This document shows positions 52,342 through 62,658 of a stretch of 64,000 bases of DNA, in pieces. This DNA comes from Thermoplasmata archaeon (GTDB lineage Archaea > Thermoplasmatota > E2 > DHVEG-1), in contig JADBLO010000039.1 in assembly GCA_014894395.1 (NCBI GenBank), forward strand, positions 1 to 64,000, read 5' to 3'. The notes beneath the pieces are model-generated. The model made no database searches, was not told the origin of the DNA, and saw only the letters and a list, made by a program, of their open reading frames with translations. The position numbers and the translations under genes were made by a program. The number at the start of each line of letters is the position of its first letter. Position 1 is the stretch's first letter.

Positions 52342-52833
52342 TTACTTTTCTGTTTTAATAAAATCACCAAGGGTAAATCCGCCTTGGGCTCGTGTCTGCG
52401 TTCCGGTGGGAACAGTTTTTATTTCTTCCATGAGTGAGATTCCTAGTTCTTTTTCGAGCTTCGCGATAGTCTGATCAGATGGTCGGAGGTCACCGTTCTC
52501 AAGTTTCGCGATCGTGACGGTGCGTTCCCCGATTCTAAACCCAAGTTCTTCCCTGGTGAGGCTTTTCTTTTTTCGTGCTTGTTCGATAAGATGATTCCAG
52601 TTTGACACCAGGTCCTTTTCCATGCCCTTGTCCTTGTAGATGTCTCGTTCTGGCTTCTGTGTTTTTTTCACAATGAATCGTTGGGCTTGGGGCAGACGAA
52701 TAGTTCTCACAGGTTCTTCTTGTACCGGAGCTTCTGCGTATTTGATGCAGTCCGGGCATACGAACATTTTTGCACCATCAACAATCGCTTCTCTACCACC
52801 TTTACACTCTCTCCCACAAAGTTCACAAGGCAT
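52342..52833 (-). CDS. Archaeal multiprotein bridging factor 1 (MBF1-like)
   Basis: 163 residues. An N-terminal C4 zinc ribbon (MPCELCGRECKGG and FVCPDCIKYA) and a C-terminal Cro/C1-type helix-turn-helix (SLTREELGFRIGERTVTIAK, then LENGDLRPS) are the archaeal MBF1 layout, with a flexible basic middle. MBF1 proteins associate with translation in archaea; a transcription co-activator role is known in eukaryotes. GGAGGG precedes ATG 52833. Confidence 0.93.
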   Translation of the reverse strand: MPCELCGRECKGGREAIVDGAKMFVCPDCIKYAEAPVQEEPVRTIRLPQAQRFIVKKTQKPERDIYKDKGMEKDLVSNWNHLIEQARKKKSLTREELGFRIGERTVTIAKLENGDLRPSDQTIAKLEKELGISLMEEIKTVPTGTQTRAQGGFTLGDFIKTEK

Positions 52834-52860
52834 CTCTTAGTCCCTCCACGGGAATTATCT

Positions 52861-53733
52861 TTATAATAATCCTGCTTTCTGGAGAATCATAAGATCCTCC
52901 GTGCTGAGCTTTTCTCCTCGTTTAAATCGGTCGAAGACGTCATCTGCTTCTTTCTGAGCAGCAGAGACATCAGCCATCTTTTTCTTTTTCTCTTTCTTCT
53001 TCTCCGTGCTTGAGATGTTTTTCTCCAGTTCATGGATATTGTTTACATTGTCGATGAATTCTTTATGAACCTTATCTGCCTCAATCTTTGTCACGACAAT
53101 ATTTTCTTGGATATCTGTTGTTCGTTTGACGAGTTTGTCAAGTTGTTTTAATTGTTCAAGCATAGCTTGGTGTTCTTCTTGGGCTTTCTTCGCCATTTTT
53201 TCAACGAGCTCATGTTGTTTCTCTGCTTTCTGTCGCATGAGTTTTTCTTCTTCGATTGCTTTTTTCAGCTTCGGATCCTTGTTTAATGATTCATCTGCGT
53301 CTTTGATTTTTAAGTGAATTCCTTTAATCGTGTCAATCAGTTTTCTTTCTTTCTGAGCTGACATCGGCTGGGTCATCTGTTCATTTTCAAGTTTTCTGAG
53401 ATATTGTTTCAATTCGTTAACATTCACGCCAGAGCTTGAGGTTCGTTCTCGTTCTAGATCTTTGATATTCTTTTTTAGTTCGAGATGATTCGCGGAGAAT
53501 TCATTTCGTTGTTCTTTTGCGTGTTTGACGCGTTCATTGTACTCATCGCGTTTCTTTTTATGTTCGCTAATCTGGTTTCGTATCTGTCGAACCTTCGCGT
53601 TGATCTCATCGCGTTCTTTCGCCATCTTCTTCGACTGGTCGTGTAATTCGTCTCGGTCCTTCTTCAGTTGATTGGCTTTTTCTTGCAGATCATCTTTTTT
53701 TCGGGACATTTCTTCAAGTGACTCGTCGTCCAT
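52861..53733 (-). CDS. Long coiled-coil protein (COG1340-like)
   Basis: 290 residues, almost entirely charged heptad repeats (KDDLQEKANQLKKDRDELHD and HKKKRDEYNERVKHAKEQRN are examples), ending FKRGEKLSTEDLMILQKAGL. This matches the widespread archaeal coiled-coil family COG1340, whose function is unknown. It lies 27 bases before the MBF1 gene and is probably the first gene of the operon. TTTTAATAAAC near 53790 on this strand may be its TATA box. The end of the window carries a partial gene with a similar C-terminal pattern. Confidence 0.85.
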   Translation of the reverse strand: MDDESLEEMSRKKDDLQEKANQLKKDRDELHDQSKKMAKERDEINAKVRQIRNQISEHKKKRDEYNERVKHAKEQRNEFSANHLELKKNIKDLERERTSSSGVNVNELKQYLRKLENEQMTQPMSAQKERKLIDTIKGIHLKIKDADESLNKDPKLKKAIEEEKLMRQKAEKQHELVEKMAKKAQEEHQAMLEQLKQLDKLVKRTTDIQENIVVTKIEADKVHKEFIDNVNNIHELEKNISSTEKKKEKKKKMADVSAAQKEADDVFDRFKRGEKLSTEDLMILQKAGLL

Positions 53734-53948
53734 TTTCTGCCTCTTACTCAGCGTAAAAACATGGAGGTAAAATATTAGGTGTTTATTAAAAGTTTGCTGA
53801 CAATTATGTAAATTGCCTCCTTACCTTCTTTTTATCCCTAAACAGCAATGTTTATATAAGCGTATCGGAGAAACATTAACACGGTTTTAACTCATGTCTT
53901 GTGCTAATTACTGTAAAAAAAAGAAAATAAAAAAAAAGGGAGGGGTTT

Positions 53949-55595
53949 TTAATATCCTAGCAGCTGTCTTAGTATCGGGAACGCGTGTGGGAACCGTTCG
54001 AACAATTGTTCCCAGAACGGGAGAAGTGGTATATTGTATGATACTGGCATAGTCACTTTTAAGGTGCTCCAATTACTTTTTAGATTATATTGATCTCTTG
54101 CTTTGATACGAACCGTGTAGTTCCCTATTTCCTTCCAGGTTTTTTCTAAGGTGATTTTCTGGCCAGAGGGATATGGTCCAATCCATCCGGCTGACCCCCC
54201 ATCCCAGTAGGTATCACCCCAATTGAGATAATAATAGACATCGTCTCCATCGGAATCTATAGCATAAAAAGTGTACTCATAGCTGGTATTTGCACTTCCG
54301 AGTCTTCGGCCTCTGAGAGTTGGTTTTTGTGGGGGATGGTTTTCCTTGTCAATGTATGCCCATGTTGTTTGATTACAGGTATTATTTTCGTTGTCCGTGA
54401 CCGTAAGAGTGACGGGGTAAATACCTTGATTTACATAGGAGTGTGTGATTGTTACTCCGGTTTTGGTTGTCCCATCACCAAGATCCCACACATAGGATTC
54501 GATGGTCCCTTCGTGATCAAGGCTTGTACTTCCGTTGAAAATGATTTCTTGATTCACAGCTTCCTGGTAGGGACCATTTGTTTGTGCGACAGGCACCCAA
54601 TTACTGTAGTTTTCTTGGTTATATTCTACCCAATTGATATCTGTATTGTCGATGTTAAGACTGCCATATTCGATGTTGAAATAGCCATCGTACCCCCATT
54701 CTTCGCTGAAGCTGTTTTTCACAATCCAGTAACCACCGTTTGGGATGGAGAGGTCGTCTTTCCATCCAACAATAACGACTTGATGGTTAATGTTTTGTAC
54801 AGGGCCAGGATAGGAATAATAGTCATTAGGATTATGATGTTCCCAGCCCCACTCCTGCAGATTATTTGAACCATGGGGATAGTACGTCCACAGCATCGAC
54901 GACACAATCGGTCCAAATTCCATTATCTGGGTTTTCATCGCATTTCGATCCTCTACACTTCCATCCGGTACCCACCGCCCATACGTCGAGATAGGAATGA
55001 GGAAATTGTTCCAATCAGGACTGGCATTTGCACAAGGAACATCATCATTGACTTGATAGGGAAAACAAAATTCTGGGATAATCCCATTACAGTAGTTTCC
55101 TGAGGAGCTATTGCTTTTGATCCATCGATATGCGGAATAGGCCCACCCTCCTTTGCAACTTCCTGCAGCGTGCAGACAAGAAAGGACGTATTGCTCAGAC
55201 AGATCAAGACCAAGAGCGGCACATCCTTCTCGGATTTGAATGATACTTTCCAGTGCACCAATAGCAGCAAAATCCCAGCAACTTCCACAATTCCCTTGAT
55301 CTTTCGCAGGTGTTGTCCAATCCTGCCCATTATAGTCTTTCCAACTGAAATATGGTGGTAAATCTTTTTTGATTGTTGGTTTTGTTGATTGACTCGCGGT
55401 ATCATCGATAGAAATTTGATTACCACATGATTTTTGGTCAGTGAGGATTTGTTGTGATTCACATCCGCAATTTTTTTGTTCGGTGAGATCGTTGGCTTGA
55501 ACACCATTATCGGTTTTATATGTCGAACAGACGAAAGATAGGGTTGGGACAATCATGAGCATACATACAAATATTCCTACGATTTTGTTTTTCAT
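53949..55595 (-). CDS. Secreted papain-family (C1A) cysteine peptidase with PKD domain
   Basis: 548 residues from ATG 55595, which opens a signal peptide (MKNKIVGIFVCMLMIVPTLS); the longer frame to 55637 is unlikely. Catalytic residues are Cys106 (DQGNCGSCWDFAA), His271 (INHQVVIVGW) and Asn294 (WIVKNSFSEEWG). A PKD domain follows at about 339-418 (YVWDLGDGTTKTGVTITHSY), then a second beta domain with NWGDTYWDGG. The last 25 residues (FWEQLFERFPHAFPILRQLL) are a hydrophobic amphipathic tail, perhaps a surface-retention signal. The enzyme should degrade extracellular protein. Confidence 0.92.
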   Translation of the reverse strand: MKNKIVGIFVCMLMIVPTLSFVCSTYKTDNGVQANDLTEQKNCGCESQQILTDQKSCGNQISIDDTASQSTKPTIKKDLPPYFSWKDYNGQDWTTPAKDQGNCGSCWDFAAIGALESIIQIREGCAALGLDLSEQYVLSCLHAAGSCKGGWAYSAYRWIKSNSSSGNYCNGIIPEFCFPYQVNDDVPCANASPDWNNFLIPISTYGRWVPDGSVEDRNAMKTQIMEFGPIVSSMLWTYYPHGSNNLQEWGWEHHNPNDYYSYPGPVQNINHQVVIVGWKDDLSIPNGGYWIVKNSFSEEWGYDGYFNIEYGSLNIDNTDINWVEYNQENYSNWVPVAQTNGPYQEAVNQEIIFNGSTSLDHEGTIESYVWDLGDGTTKTGVTITHSYVNQGIYPVTLTVTDNENNTCNQTTWAYIDKENHPPQKPTLRGRRLGSANTSYEYTFYAIDSDGDDVYYYLNWGDTYWDGGSAGWIGPYPSGQKITLEKTWKEIGNYTVRIKARDQYNLKSNWSTLKVTMPVSYNIPLLPFWEQLFERFPHAFPILRQLLGY

Positions 55596-55801
55596 GTTTC
55601 TTTCGACCTCCCCAAATAAGGATTTACTGAAATTCATATCTCTTCTGTAGATTTAAATCTTACTCTGTTGTTAAAATTGATATCTTCTATTCGTTGGTTC
55701 TTTCTTTAAAAAACATATCCTAGAACATAGGAGAAAAACTCCCAACGTTGATATTTTATATAGCTGAAACAGATTTCCTTGCTAACAAAGGGAGACTTCG
55801 T

Positions 55802-56293
55802 ATGAGTGAAGAACCACATGAAATGAAAAATGAAGTAAAAGGCTTAGGATGGAAAGTATCACTCTCTATTCTCGTTGGTGTAGGGTGGCTTGTATTTCTT
55901 GTCGTATGGTTGTTTTTCTATGCAAAAAAATATGTGTGGGAACAAAATGTCGCAATTTTCTTGATGTCAATTCTTGTTCTCATAGGAATCTTAGGAGTAC
56001 CCTGGACATATTGGGCTTTAAAAAAACAAACCTCAGTTGAAAAAGAGATGTGGAAAATAAAGGGGTTCCGGTGGCGGGTGGGGGTCTCGATAATCGTCGC
56101 ATTTGGTGTTATTATCTTCCTGATTTATTGGTTCTGGGTCCTCGCAGAACCCTATGACGTGTATCAAAATCTCGCGATTTTCATTGTTTCTTTCTTAATC
56201 GCGGGTGGCATCCTAGCTGCTATGTGGGCTCCCTGGGGCATGACACACGGTCCTGAGCATCATCCCCCTCAGGATGAAAAGAAAGAAGAATAA
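55802..56293 (+). CDS. Membrane protein with internal duplication
   Basis: 163 residues with four membrane helices in two repeats: GWKVSLSILVGVGWLVFLVV then NVAIFLMSILVLIGI, and RWRVGVSIIVAFGVIIFLIY then NLAIFIVSFLIAGGI. Each repeat pairs a long helix with a second one after a charged loop. The ends are charged and the C-terminus has HGPEHHPPQDE. TTTTATATAG at 55752-55761 is a TATA box and GGGAG lies before ATG 55802, so the longer frame from 55748 is rejected. Function is unknown. Confidence 0.75.
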   Translation: MSEEPHEMKNEVKGLGWKVSLSILVGVGWLVFLVVWLFFYAKKYVWEQNVAIFLMSILVLIGILGVPWTYWALKKQTSVEKEMWKIKGFRWRVGVSIIVAFGVIIFLIYWFWVLAEPYDVYQNLAIFIVSFLIAGGILAAMWAPWGMTHGPEHHPPQDEKKEE

Positions 56294-56322
56294 CCATTCT
56301 TTCGGAAAAGCTGGATATCTTA

Positions 56323-57030
56323 TCACTCTTCTTTCCCTTTTTTTCTTTTTTGCTGGAAAATCAAGAGCCCGTCGAGGAACACGGCAAGGATCCCGGTGAT
56401 AAAGACCATGTCAAAAACATTAGCACCACCGATGACCGCATTTCTCGTGGTGTGTATCTCATTTTCCAACAAACTAATCAGATGGAAGCAGTCAGCTCCG
56501 ATGAGCACACCAAGCGTTCCTATGACATAGGCAAGGGGCGCAGCTTTGCGTTTTTCTTTCCAATAGACTAAGAGGGAAACAAGGCTTGCGATCACGATAG
56601 GGAGAATCCAAAGAGGAAACGTTGCGACGATCCCTTTTTCTGGATCGGGATACGTCACAAGGTATGTCACCAGTGTAACAATGCCTATACCCAGGAAAAC
56701 CCGTATTGGTTTTAACCTATTTTTTAAAGATAAATAAATGCTAAGAAGAACAGGAATCACTGCACCACCAACATTGATCCCGACCATCCAATATTCATGA
56801 TACGTAAACAGCGGGATGTTCGAAAAACTAACTCCAACATATCCGTCAATAATCCCTGCCCCAAGTAAAAACGAAACAAACACGATAACAATCGCTTCAA
56901 GAGATGAAAACCCCATATCACGAAATGCTTTTGTAATTATCAAATAAACGATATACAACGCAAGAACGGGCAGAAGAATGACAAAAAGATATCCAGCGAG
57001 TTGACTTAAAAATGAGGGTTCTCCGATCAT
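56323..57030 (-). CDS. DUF1614-like integral membrane protein
   Basis: 235 residues with about seven membrane helices. The centre (VSFLLGAGIIDGYVGVSFSN and later GVLIGADCFHLI, GGANVFDMVFITGILAVFLD) matches the pattern of archaeal DUF1614 proteins, which are of unknown function. It lies convergent to the duplicated membrane protein with 29 bases between stops. Confidence 0.75.
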   Translation of the reverse strand: MIGEPSFLSQLAGYLFVILLPVLALYIVYLIITKAFRDMGFSSLEAIVIVFVSFLLGAGIIDGYVGVSFSNIPLFTYHEYWMVGINVGGAVIPVLLSIYLSLKNRLKPIRVFLGIGIVTLVTYLVTYPDPEKGIVATFPLWILPIVIASLVSLLVYWKEKRKAAPLAYVIGTLGVLIGADCFHLISLLENEIHTTRNAVIGGANVFDMVFITGILAVFLDGLLIFQQKRKKGKEE

Positions 57031-57232
57031 TACGTTTTAGATGGATGAGTTATTTATAAACTTAATCAAACAAATTTTATTCTTTTCTGCGTTGCTTTTC
57101 GCTAGTCCCGTCTCCTTAGAAGAATACACACGAATAACAGGATTGGAATATATTCTTACCGCCATATCCATAAAATCGAAACATATATATAATGCCCTCT
57201 CATATAATCATTATATACATAGGGGGTAAATT

Positions 57233-60200
57233 ATGAATAATAAACGAGATTCTAAAAAATCAAGGATAGAGGCAGTTGTCATAGCGCTTTTATTTATAGG
57301 AACCGCCTTAATTGTTCCTGTAGGTACGATCGCTCAGAACGCACAAAACAATATAAAAACAAACGACGGTTCACAAAAAAATTTTTATACCGAAGATGGT
57401 GAAGGCACCTTCATTTTAGATCGGAGTTACTTTTTAAAAGAAACCGACCCTGCATCAATGAATACCGCAGATAACGATGACGCTGGATATAAAAAAGATG
57501 CAGGAACTGACTTACCTCGAGCGTTAGCATTATATCCAGGTGAGCTTATCGATGAAACACCAGGTCGAGGAAGAGCGGGTAAACTATCATCTACAGATGT
57601 AAATGATTGGTATTTCTTCTCGGTATGTCAGGGCCAGCAGATTGTTTTTTCCATGACACCACCTACAGGGTTTGACTTCGACCTTTCATTGCGAACTTCC
57701 GCAGGTACAATGGTAGCAACCTCGAATAACTCAGGGAGTACCCCGGAGACCGTCACCTACACAGCCACATACTCCGGAAAATGGTATGTATGGTTGAAAT
57801 ATGTCAGCGGCACCGGAACGGGCAGATATACCTTCAGTGTAGTCCTCAACGGGCAGAACGATGCGAACAGCGGGAATGATGCTCCGAATACCCGAACTGC
57901 TGCGTTGCTTCTCACACCTGGAACGTACTTTGGATTCCTTGATATGAACGATCCGTATGATTGGTATAAATTCCCCGTCACTGTTGGGCAAGGAATTCAT
58001 GTAAAATTAAAAATGAAAGATATTGCGTATCTTACCGATTTTGATCTCCAACTGTACAACCCCAGTGGAGACCTCGTCTTTGAGGGGAATCAATACTACG
58101 ATGATGATCTTCTTTATCCTGCTGATGTCGCAGGTGAATGGAGCATTCGTGTTGATATCTTCCCAGGATGGGTCGATGTTCCTCAACCGACAGAATGGAG
58201 CTATTATTCCTATGGTTCCGGTGCATATAACCTGACACTTGCCATTGAAACCAGTGCACCAGCACCGCCAGGGCCTATCCCACAACCACAGATTACTCCC
58301 ATTGCGAAAACCTTCAAGATAACCAATGACCCAGCAAGCACCAAGGATGATTTCGGGTATCTTGCAGCAATCCCTGCCTGTAACTATCTTGATGGTGGAA
58401 AGCGGTACCTTGCTCCGATTATCTACACCGGGGATTCAACACCGACAGCGTATTACGATGACGCAACTTCCTTCGGAACTGTGGATGATACGACACAATA
58501 CCTCATTGATGATTGGAATACCTACCTTGCAACCTACGGCAAAACACCTGTTCAATACACGGTTCCTGCAGACCCCATCGAAGCTGCTGCTGCTATTGCG
58601 ACTCAAGGCTGGACATCCCCTCAGACAACAGCGGTTGTCGCGGTGGATGGCAGTGGTTTTGAGGATTCTGTTAAACAAGTTGTGAAAAGAACCACAACAT
58701 TAAAGCGAGAAACAAAGGTTATTGACGGTGTTACTAATGCAGCAATGAAAAACATCGGAGGATCATTAGGATACCCTCTGTTACTTGGACCGAAATGGTG
58801 CGCTCTCAATGTTAGCATGTTTGGGACTGGTGGCGCAACACCAACGATTGGCGCAATTCTTCCTTTGTTTATGACGATGGCACAAGACTGGTGGCCTAGC
58901 CCCTATGATGCAGAAGGACCAAAAACCGATATGTATTATCCCATTAACAAAATGGGTATCTGGGCCGCTGGAACCGATATCAATGCATCAACTTGGACCA
59001 TGAAGATAACGAAATACGCTGGTGACCGATATCGATTTAAGGTTGCTGGAACAGACTCAGTGATCAACGCGAAACTCACGACTACTGAAGCATCTGATCT
59101 TTTAGTGTTCCTTATTGATCCACAAGGGAACCTGAGAGCACCAACAATGCCTGGTTGGAACGGACCGGTAAACCCGATCCATGTCTGGAATGGACTAGGG
59201 AACCCACCATACAACCCCTGGAGAAACTGGCACCCAGCGCCCCATACGGAATATTCGGCTGAGGTCCTTCACCCCGAGAAAGGGACATGGACCGCTATTG
59301 TCGTACCACGTGATGCGAATGGCTCTAATGTGAAATACACGCTTAACGTTGACGTGAGAACAGTAAGCCAAGACCGTGCCGATGCAACCGTCTCAGCAGC
59401 CAACGCCGCGGTTATTGCTTCCTTGAATCACATGCCGTTACTCTATGTCACCAAAGACAGCGTTCCAGCAGCTACCGCAAGTGCGTTCACAACCCTTGGA
59501 GTGACAAAGGTCATTTTTGTTGAACGCGGTGAAATCGGTGCTGCTGTTCGCAGTAGCCTTCCGACGATTGAAAAGGATTTAAAAACAATGCAAGAAATCG
59601 TTGATGAGATCAAGAGCTACCCTGCCTCTGAAAACTATGTCACCGTTACCTCCTTGAAGACCGGAGACGGCTTCTTTGCTCCTGCAGCGATGCTTGCGGC
59701 ATATCATGGCTCACCAGTCATCCGCGTTGAAGATGCACCAAATGGTGACCCAGCTGCGGTCGCACAACGCATCCATACCTGGCAGCGCTGGGATGGAGAT
59801 TTCTACCACGGCTCTCGCTCTACAGGACATTTACCCCAAGCAACAGCACCTGTTGAACAAAACAAACTCAAAGTGTATCTTACGTTGGTGAAATACTTCC
59901 TTGGTTTGAACGTTACTGTACCAACCTACGGTCTTGATGCAAAGCGGAACTGGAATGAAGAGATGGTTACAAAATTCTATGACTATATTGACAGTTTAGG
60001 GCTTGACAATGACGGACAAGAAGGATATGTCACAGTTGCACCACGTGATGATATCACCCTTGAATTATCCTCCGCGCTTCTGGGAAACAACTCCTATGCC
60101 GGTGATATCCCTGGAGACACCCCTGCGTACACTAATGACCTGGTAGTCAGAAGCATTCTCTACCCTGCATTGATATACGCGAATCCGAGCCGTGACATCA

Positions 60201-60961
60201 CCACCAGTCAGTTGATGAACTATCCTGATGGTGGCTCCTGGAAGACCAACGATGGGAAAACTACAGCAGTCTATTCCAGCCGAGATGTAAAGAATTCCTT
60301 TAGCTCGCATCTCAGAACCTACGAAGGACACAGTCTCTGGGTCGCTCACCTACAACGAATGAACGAAGGTGCTAGTGTCATGTATTACTCAGGTCATGGT
60401 ACCGGTGGAAGCGGTGTATCCGCTCAGTATGTACAAACAGACGACTGCAACTATCCGGATCAGATCTGGTGGGATTCCTGGCGAGGATACATGTATGATA
60501 ACTGGAAGACATCTCGAGACAATGGTATGGTCTGGTATAACCCAGAACCACCCACACTCTACGACATCATCCACTACAAATGGGTTGATCAGCTCATGGG
60601 AAACCTCCGTAGCCAAGCAGTCTTCTACATGTCCTGTACAACATGGGATGCTGATGGTCCCATGGTCTACCTTGATCATGGTGCGGTCTGCGGTTATGGG
60701 AACGCTGGAACCGGGTTGTGTCCTGAAGCAGACTTACAGGATGATTTGTTCTTCAGAGATTGTTTGATCAAGGGAGAACCGATTGGTATTGCCTTCTCAC
60801 ATCAAGTCTGGCTCCATTACAGAGACTTCACGACCGGCGATCCGACCTCCATGTATGGTTCGTCATCTATGCAGGTCACGACCATCCAGGTTATTTATGG
60901 TGACCCAAGTCTCATCATCTACAGCCCCGAGTGGCAGTCACCAATACCAGTAGATGCCTAA
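57233..60961 (+). CDS. Giant secreted gingipain-like (C25/clan CD) peptidase with PPC domains
   Basis: 1242 residues. A signal peptide lies at 1-38. Two PPC (pre-peptidase C-terminal) beta domains follow at about 105-215 (DVNDWYFFSVCQGQQIVFSM) and 220-340 (DPYDWYKFPVTVGQGIHVKL). A long central region leads to a clan CD catalytic part near the C-terminus: His1055 in MYYSGHGTGG and Cys1135 in VFYMSCTTWDADG, followed by GAVCGYGNAGTGL. Peptidases of this kind are reported for sediment archaea that degrade detrital protein. ATATATAATG and GGGGGT precede ATG 57233. No C-terminal anchor is seen, so it may be released. Confidence 0.87.
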   Translation: MNNKRDSKKSRIEAVVIALLFIGTALIVPVGTIAQNAQNNIKTNDGSQKNFYTEDGEGTFILDRSYFLKETDPASMNTADNDDAGYKKDAGTDLPRALALYPGELIDETPGRGRAGKLSSTDVNDWYFFSVCQGQQIVFSMTPPTGFDFDLSLRTSAGTMVATSNNSGSTPETVTYTATYSGKWYVWLKYVSGTGTGRYTFSVVLNGQNDANSGNDAPNTRTAALLLTPGTYFGFLDMNDPYDWYKFPVTVGQGIHVKLKMKDIAYLTDFDLQLYNPSGDLVFEGNQYYDDDLLYPADVAGEWSIRVDIFPGWVDVPQPTEWSYYSYGSGAYNLTLAIETSAPAPPGPIPQPQITPIAKTFKITNDPASTKDDFGYLAAIPACNYLDGGKRYLAPIIYTGDSTPTAYYDDATSFGTVDDTTQYLIDDWNTYLATYGKTPVQYTVPADPIEAAAAIATQGWTSPQTTAVVAVDGSGFEDSVKQVVKRTTTLKRETKVIDGVTNAAMKNIGGSLGYPLLLGPKWCALNVSMFGTGGATPTIGAILPLFMTMAQDWWPSPYDAEGPKTDMYYPINKMGIWAAGTDINASTWTMKITKYAGDRYRFKVAGTDSVINAKLTTTEASDLLVFLIDPQGNLRAPTMPGWNGPVNPIHVWNGLGNPPYNPWRNWHPAPHTEYSAEVLHPEKGTWTAIVVPRDANGSNVKYTLNVDVRTVSQDRADATVSAANAAVIASLNHMPLLYVTKDSVPAATASAFTTLGVTKVIFVERGEIGAAVRSSLPTIEKDLKTMQEIVDEIKSYPASENYVTVTSLKTGDGFFAPAAMLAAYHGSPVIRVEDAPNGDPAAVAQRIHTWQRWDGDFYHGSRSTGHLPQATAPVEQNKLKVYLTLVKYFLGLNVTVPTYGLDAKRNWNEEMVTKFYDYIDSLGLDNDGQEGYVTVAPRDDITLELSSALLGNNSYAGDIPGDTPAYTNDLVVRSILYPALIYANPSRDITTSQLMNYPDGGSWKTNDGKTTAVYSSRDVKNSFSSHLRTYEGHSLWVAHLQRMNEGASVMYYSGHGTGGSGVSAQYVQTDDCNYPDQIWWDSWRGYMYDNWKTSRDNGMVWYNPEPPTLYDIIHYKWVDQLMGNLRSQAVFYMSCTTWDADGPMVYLDHGAVCGYGNAGTGLCPEADLQDDLFFRDCLIKGEPIGIAFSHQVWLHYRDFTTGDPTSMYGSSSMQVTTIQVIYGDPSLIIYSPEWQSPIPVDA

Positions 60962-61072
60962 ACGCATCTCCCCCTCTTTTCTTTTTTTTTTAATTTTTAC
61001 CCTTTTTTTTAAAAAACCAATTTTCGTTCTCACTCGTTGATTCTTGTAGAAAAAAAAGAAAAATGGGTGTTG

Positions 61073-61483
61073 TTACTGACGTTGTTTCTTAAACTTATAC
61101 CCGTAATAAATAGCACCCGTGTGTCCATCTTGCTGGATCTTCCTAAACGTACTTTCGACCTTCAGACCAATTTTCACTTCGTCTAAGGGGCAGTCAACTA
61201 TCTGAGCTGTTATCTGAGGGCCTTCTTCGAGTTTGATGATCGCAATCGGATACGGTGTTTGTTCTTCGAAATCCTCAGGGCCAACATGGATAACCGTATA
61301 CGTCACCACTTCTCCTTTCCCGGCAAGTTTAATTTCCTTCATATTACCTATACTTTTTCGTCGACAGTACGGACAGGATTCTCGTGGTGGGAAAAAGACT
61401 CGTTCGCAGGTCCCGCATTTATTTCCTATGAAGTTGTACCGCTGCGGGATCTCTCTCCAGAATCGTGCAACGCCTGCTTTCAT
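61073..61483 (-). CDS. DUF35 OB-fold/zinc-ribbon protein of the thiolase-HMGCS complex
   Basis: 136 residues with an N-terminal zinc ribbon (C-x2-C-x11-C-x2-C in CGTCERVFFPPRESCPYC) and an OB-fold with GKGEVVTYTVIHVGPEDFEE. In other archaea a protein of this type bridges acetoacetyl-CoA thiolase and HMG-CoA synthase in one complex that channels acetoacetyl-CoA. It follows the thiolase gene by two bases, so the same complex is expected here. Confidence 0.9.
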   Translation of the reverse strand: MKAGVARFWREIPQRYNFIGNKCGTCERVFFPPRESCPYCRRKSIGNMKEIKLAGKGEVVTYTVIHVGPEDFEEQTPYPIAIIKLEEGPQITAQIVDCPLDEVKIGLKVESTFRKIQQDGHTGAIYYGYKFKKQRQ

Positions 61484-61485
61484 TG

Positions 61486-62652
61486 TTACATCGCCTCCAT
61501 GATATGAATAACACAGGTTGCTCCTGAACCACCCACATTATGGGCAAGCCCTATTTTTGCGTCTTTCACTTGTCGTTTCCCTGCTTCACCTCGTAACTGC
61601 ATGGTGAGTTCAACGATCTGCGCAACTCCGGTTGCTCCGACAGGGTGCCCTTTTGCTTTTAGACCACCACTGGTATTGACTGGTAATGAGCCGTCTAAGG
61701 TGGTGATCTTGTTGTCGATAGCTTTTCCACCTTTTCCTTTTTCGACAAATCCGAGGTCTTCGATTGCGCAGATTTCCGCAATAGTAAAACAATCGTGTAC
61801 CTCTGCGAAATCAATGTTTTTTGGGGTGAGGTTCGCTTGTTTGTACGCCCTTTTTGCAGCATGTACTGTTGCATCAAGTGTGCAAATGTCTCTGCGTCCA
61901 TGGAGTGCAAGGGTATCTGAGGCTTGTCCTGAGCCAATTATTTTGACTGGTTTGTCGGTGTATTTCTTTGCTTTTTCCGCAGCGCAGAGCACAAGGGATG
62001 CTGCGCCATCGCTCACCGGGGAGCAGTCCATAAGCCCAAGAGGGTAAGCGACCGTCGTTGCTTTCAAGACTGATTCAAGTGAAATAAGTGATTGATATTG
62101 GGCGTAAGGGTTATTGACGCCATTTGCATGGTTTTTGACTGCGACTTGCGCGAGTTGTTCTTTGGTCGTCCCATATTCATACATATGCCTCGTTGCGATC
62201 ATTGCGTAGATGCCAGGGAATGTTGCACCAAAGAACGCTTCCCATTCCTGGTCAGATGCTGTTGCGAGGATCTCTGTTGCTTCAGAACCTCCGACGTCAT
62301 TCATCTTTTCAACTCCACCAACAACCACGATATCATTCATACCGGAGGCTATGGAGAGGTATCCTTCGCGAACTGCAAGACCTCCCGAGGCACAAGCCCC
62401 TTCGACACGGGTTGCTGGGATATGAAGCTGTGAAAACCCGGAGACTTCAGCGACAAGTGCGCCAATATGTTCCTGGTCGACGAATCGTCCGGAGCTCATA
62501 GAGCCGACGTACAGGGCGTCGATATCTTTTCCTTCGATTTTTGCATTAAGGATTGCTTTTGACCCCGCTTCTGCGATGAGTTGCCTGAATGATTTATCCC
62601 ACAGTTCACCAAATTTCGTTAATCCTACTCCAATAACTGCAACATCTCTCAT
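61486..62652 (-). CDS. Acetyl-CoA C-acetyltransferase (thiolase)
   Basis: 388 residues. It condenses two acetyl-CoA to acetoacetyl-CoA at the entry of the mevalonate pathway. The nucleophile Cys is in [13 protein letters not shown], the His in [11 protein letters not shown], and the second Cys near the end in [11 protein letters not shown]. Its place between HMG-CoA synthase and the DUF35 gene marks it as the biosynthetic archaeal type. It begins six bases after the synthase stops. Confidence 0.93.
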   Translation of the reverse strand: MRDVAVIGVGLTKFGELWDKSFRQLIAEAGSKAILNAKIEGKDIDALYVGSMSSGRFVDQEHIGALVAEVSGFSQLHIPATRVEGACASGGLAVREGYLSIASGMNDIVVVGGVEKMNDVGGSEATEILATASDQEWEAFFGATFPGIYAMIATRHMYEYGTTKEQLAQVAVKNHANGVNNPYAQYQSLISLESVLKATTVAYPLGLMDCSPVSDGAASLVLCAAEKAKKYTDKPVKIIGSGQASDTLALHGRRDICTLDATVHAAKRAYKQANLTPKNIDFAEVHDCFTIAEICAIEDLGFVEKGKGGKAIDNKITTLDGSLPVNTSGGLKAKGHPVGATGVAQIVELTMQLRGEAGKRQVKDAKIGLAHNVGGSGATCVIHIMEAM

Positions 62653-62658
62653 GTCTTC

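Noticed and set aside
53891-54044. Plus-strand frame starting MSCANYCKKKK behind a TATA-like element
   Set aside because: It runs antisense through the C-terminus of the papain-like peptidase and has no ribosome site; the TATA-like element is nearly symmetric and can serve the other strand.
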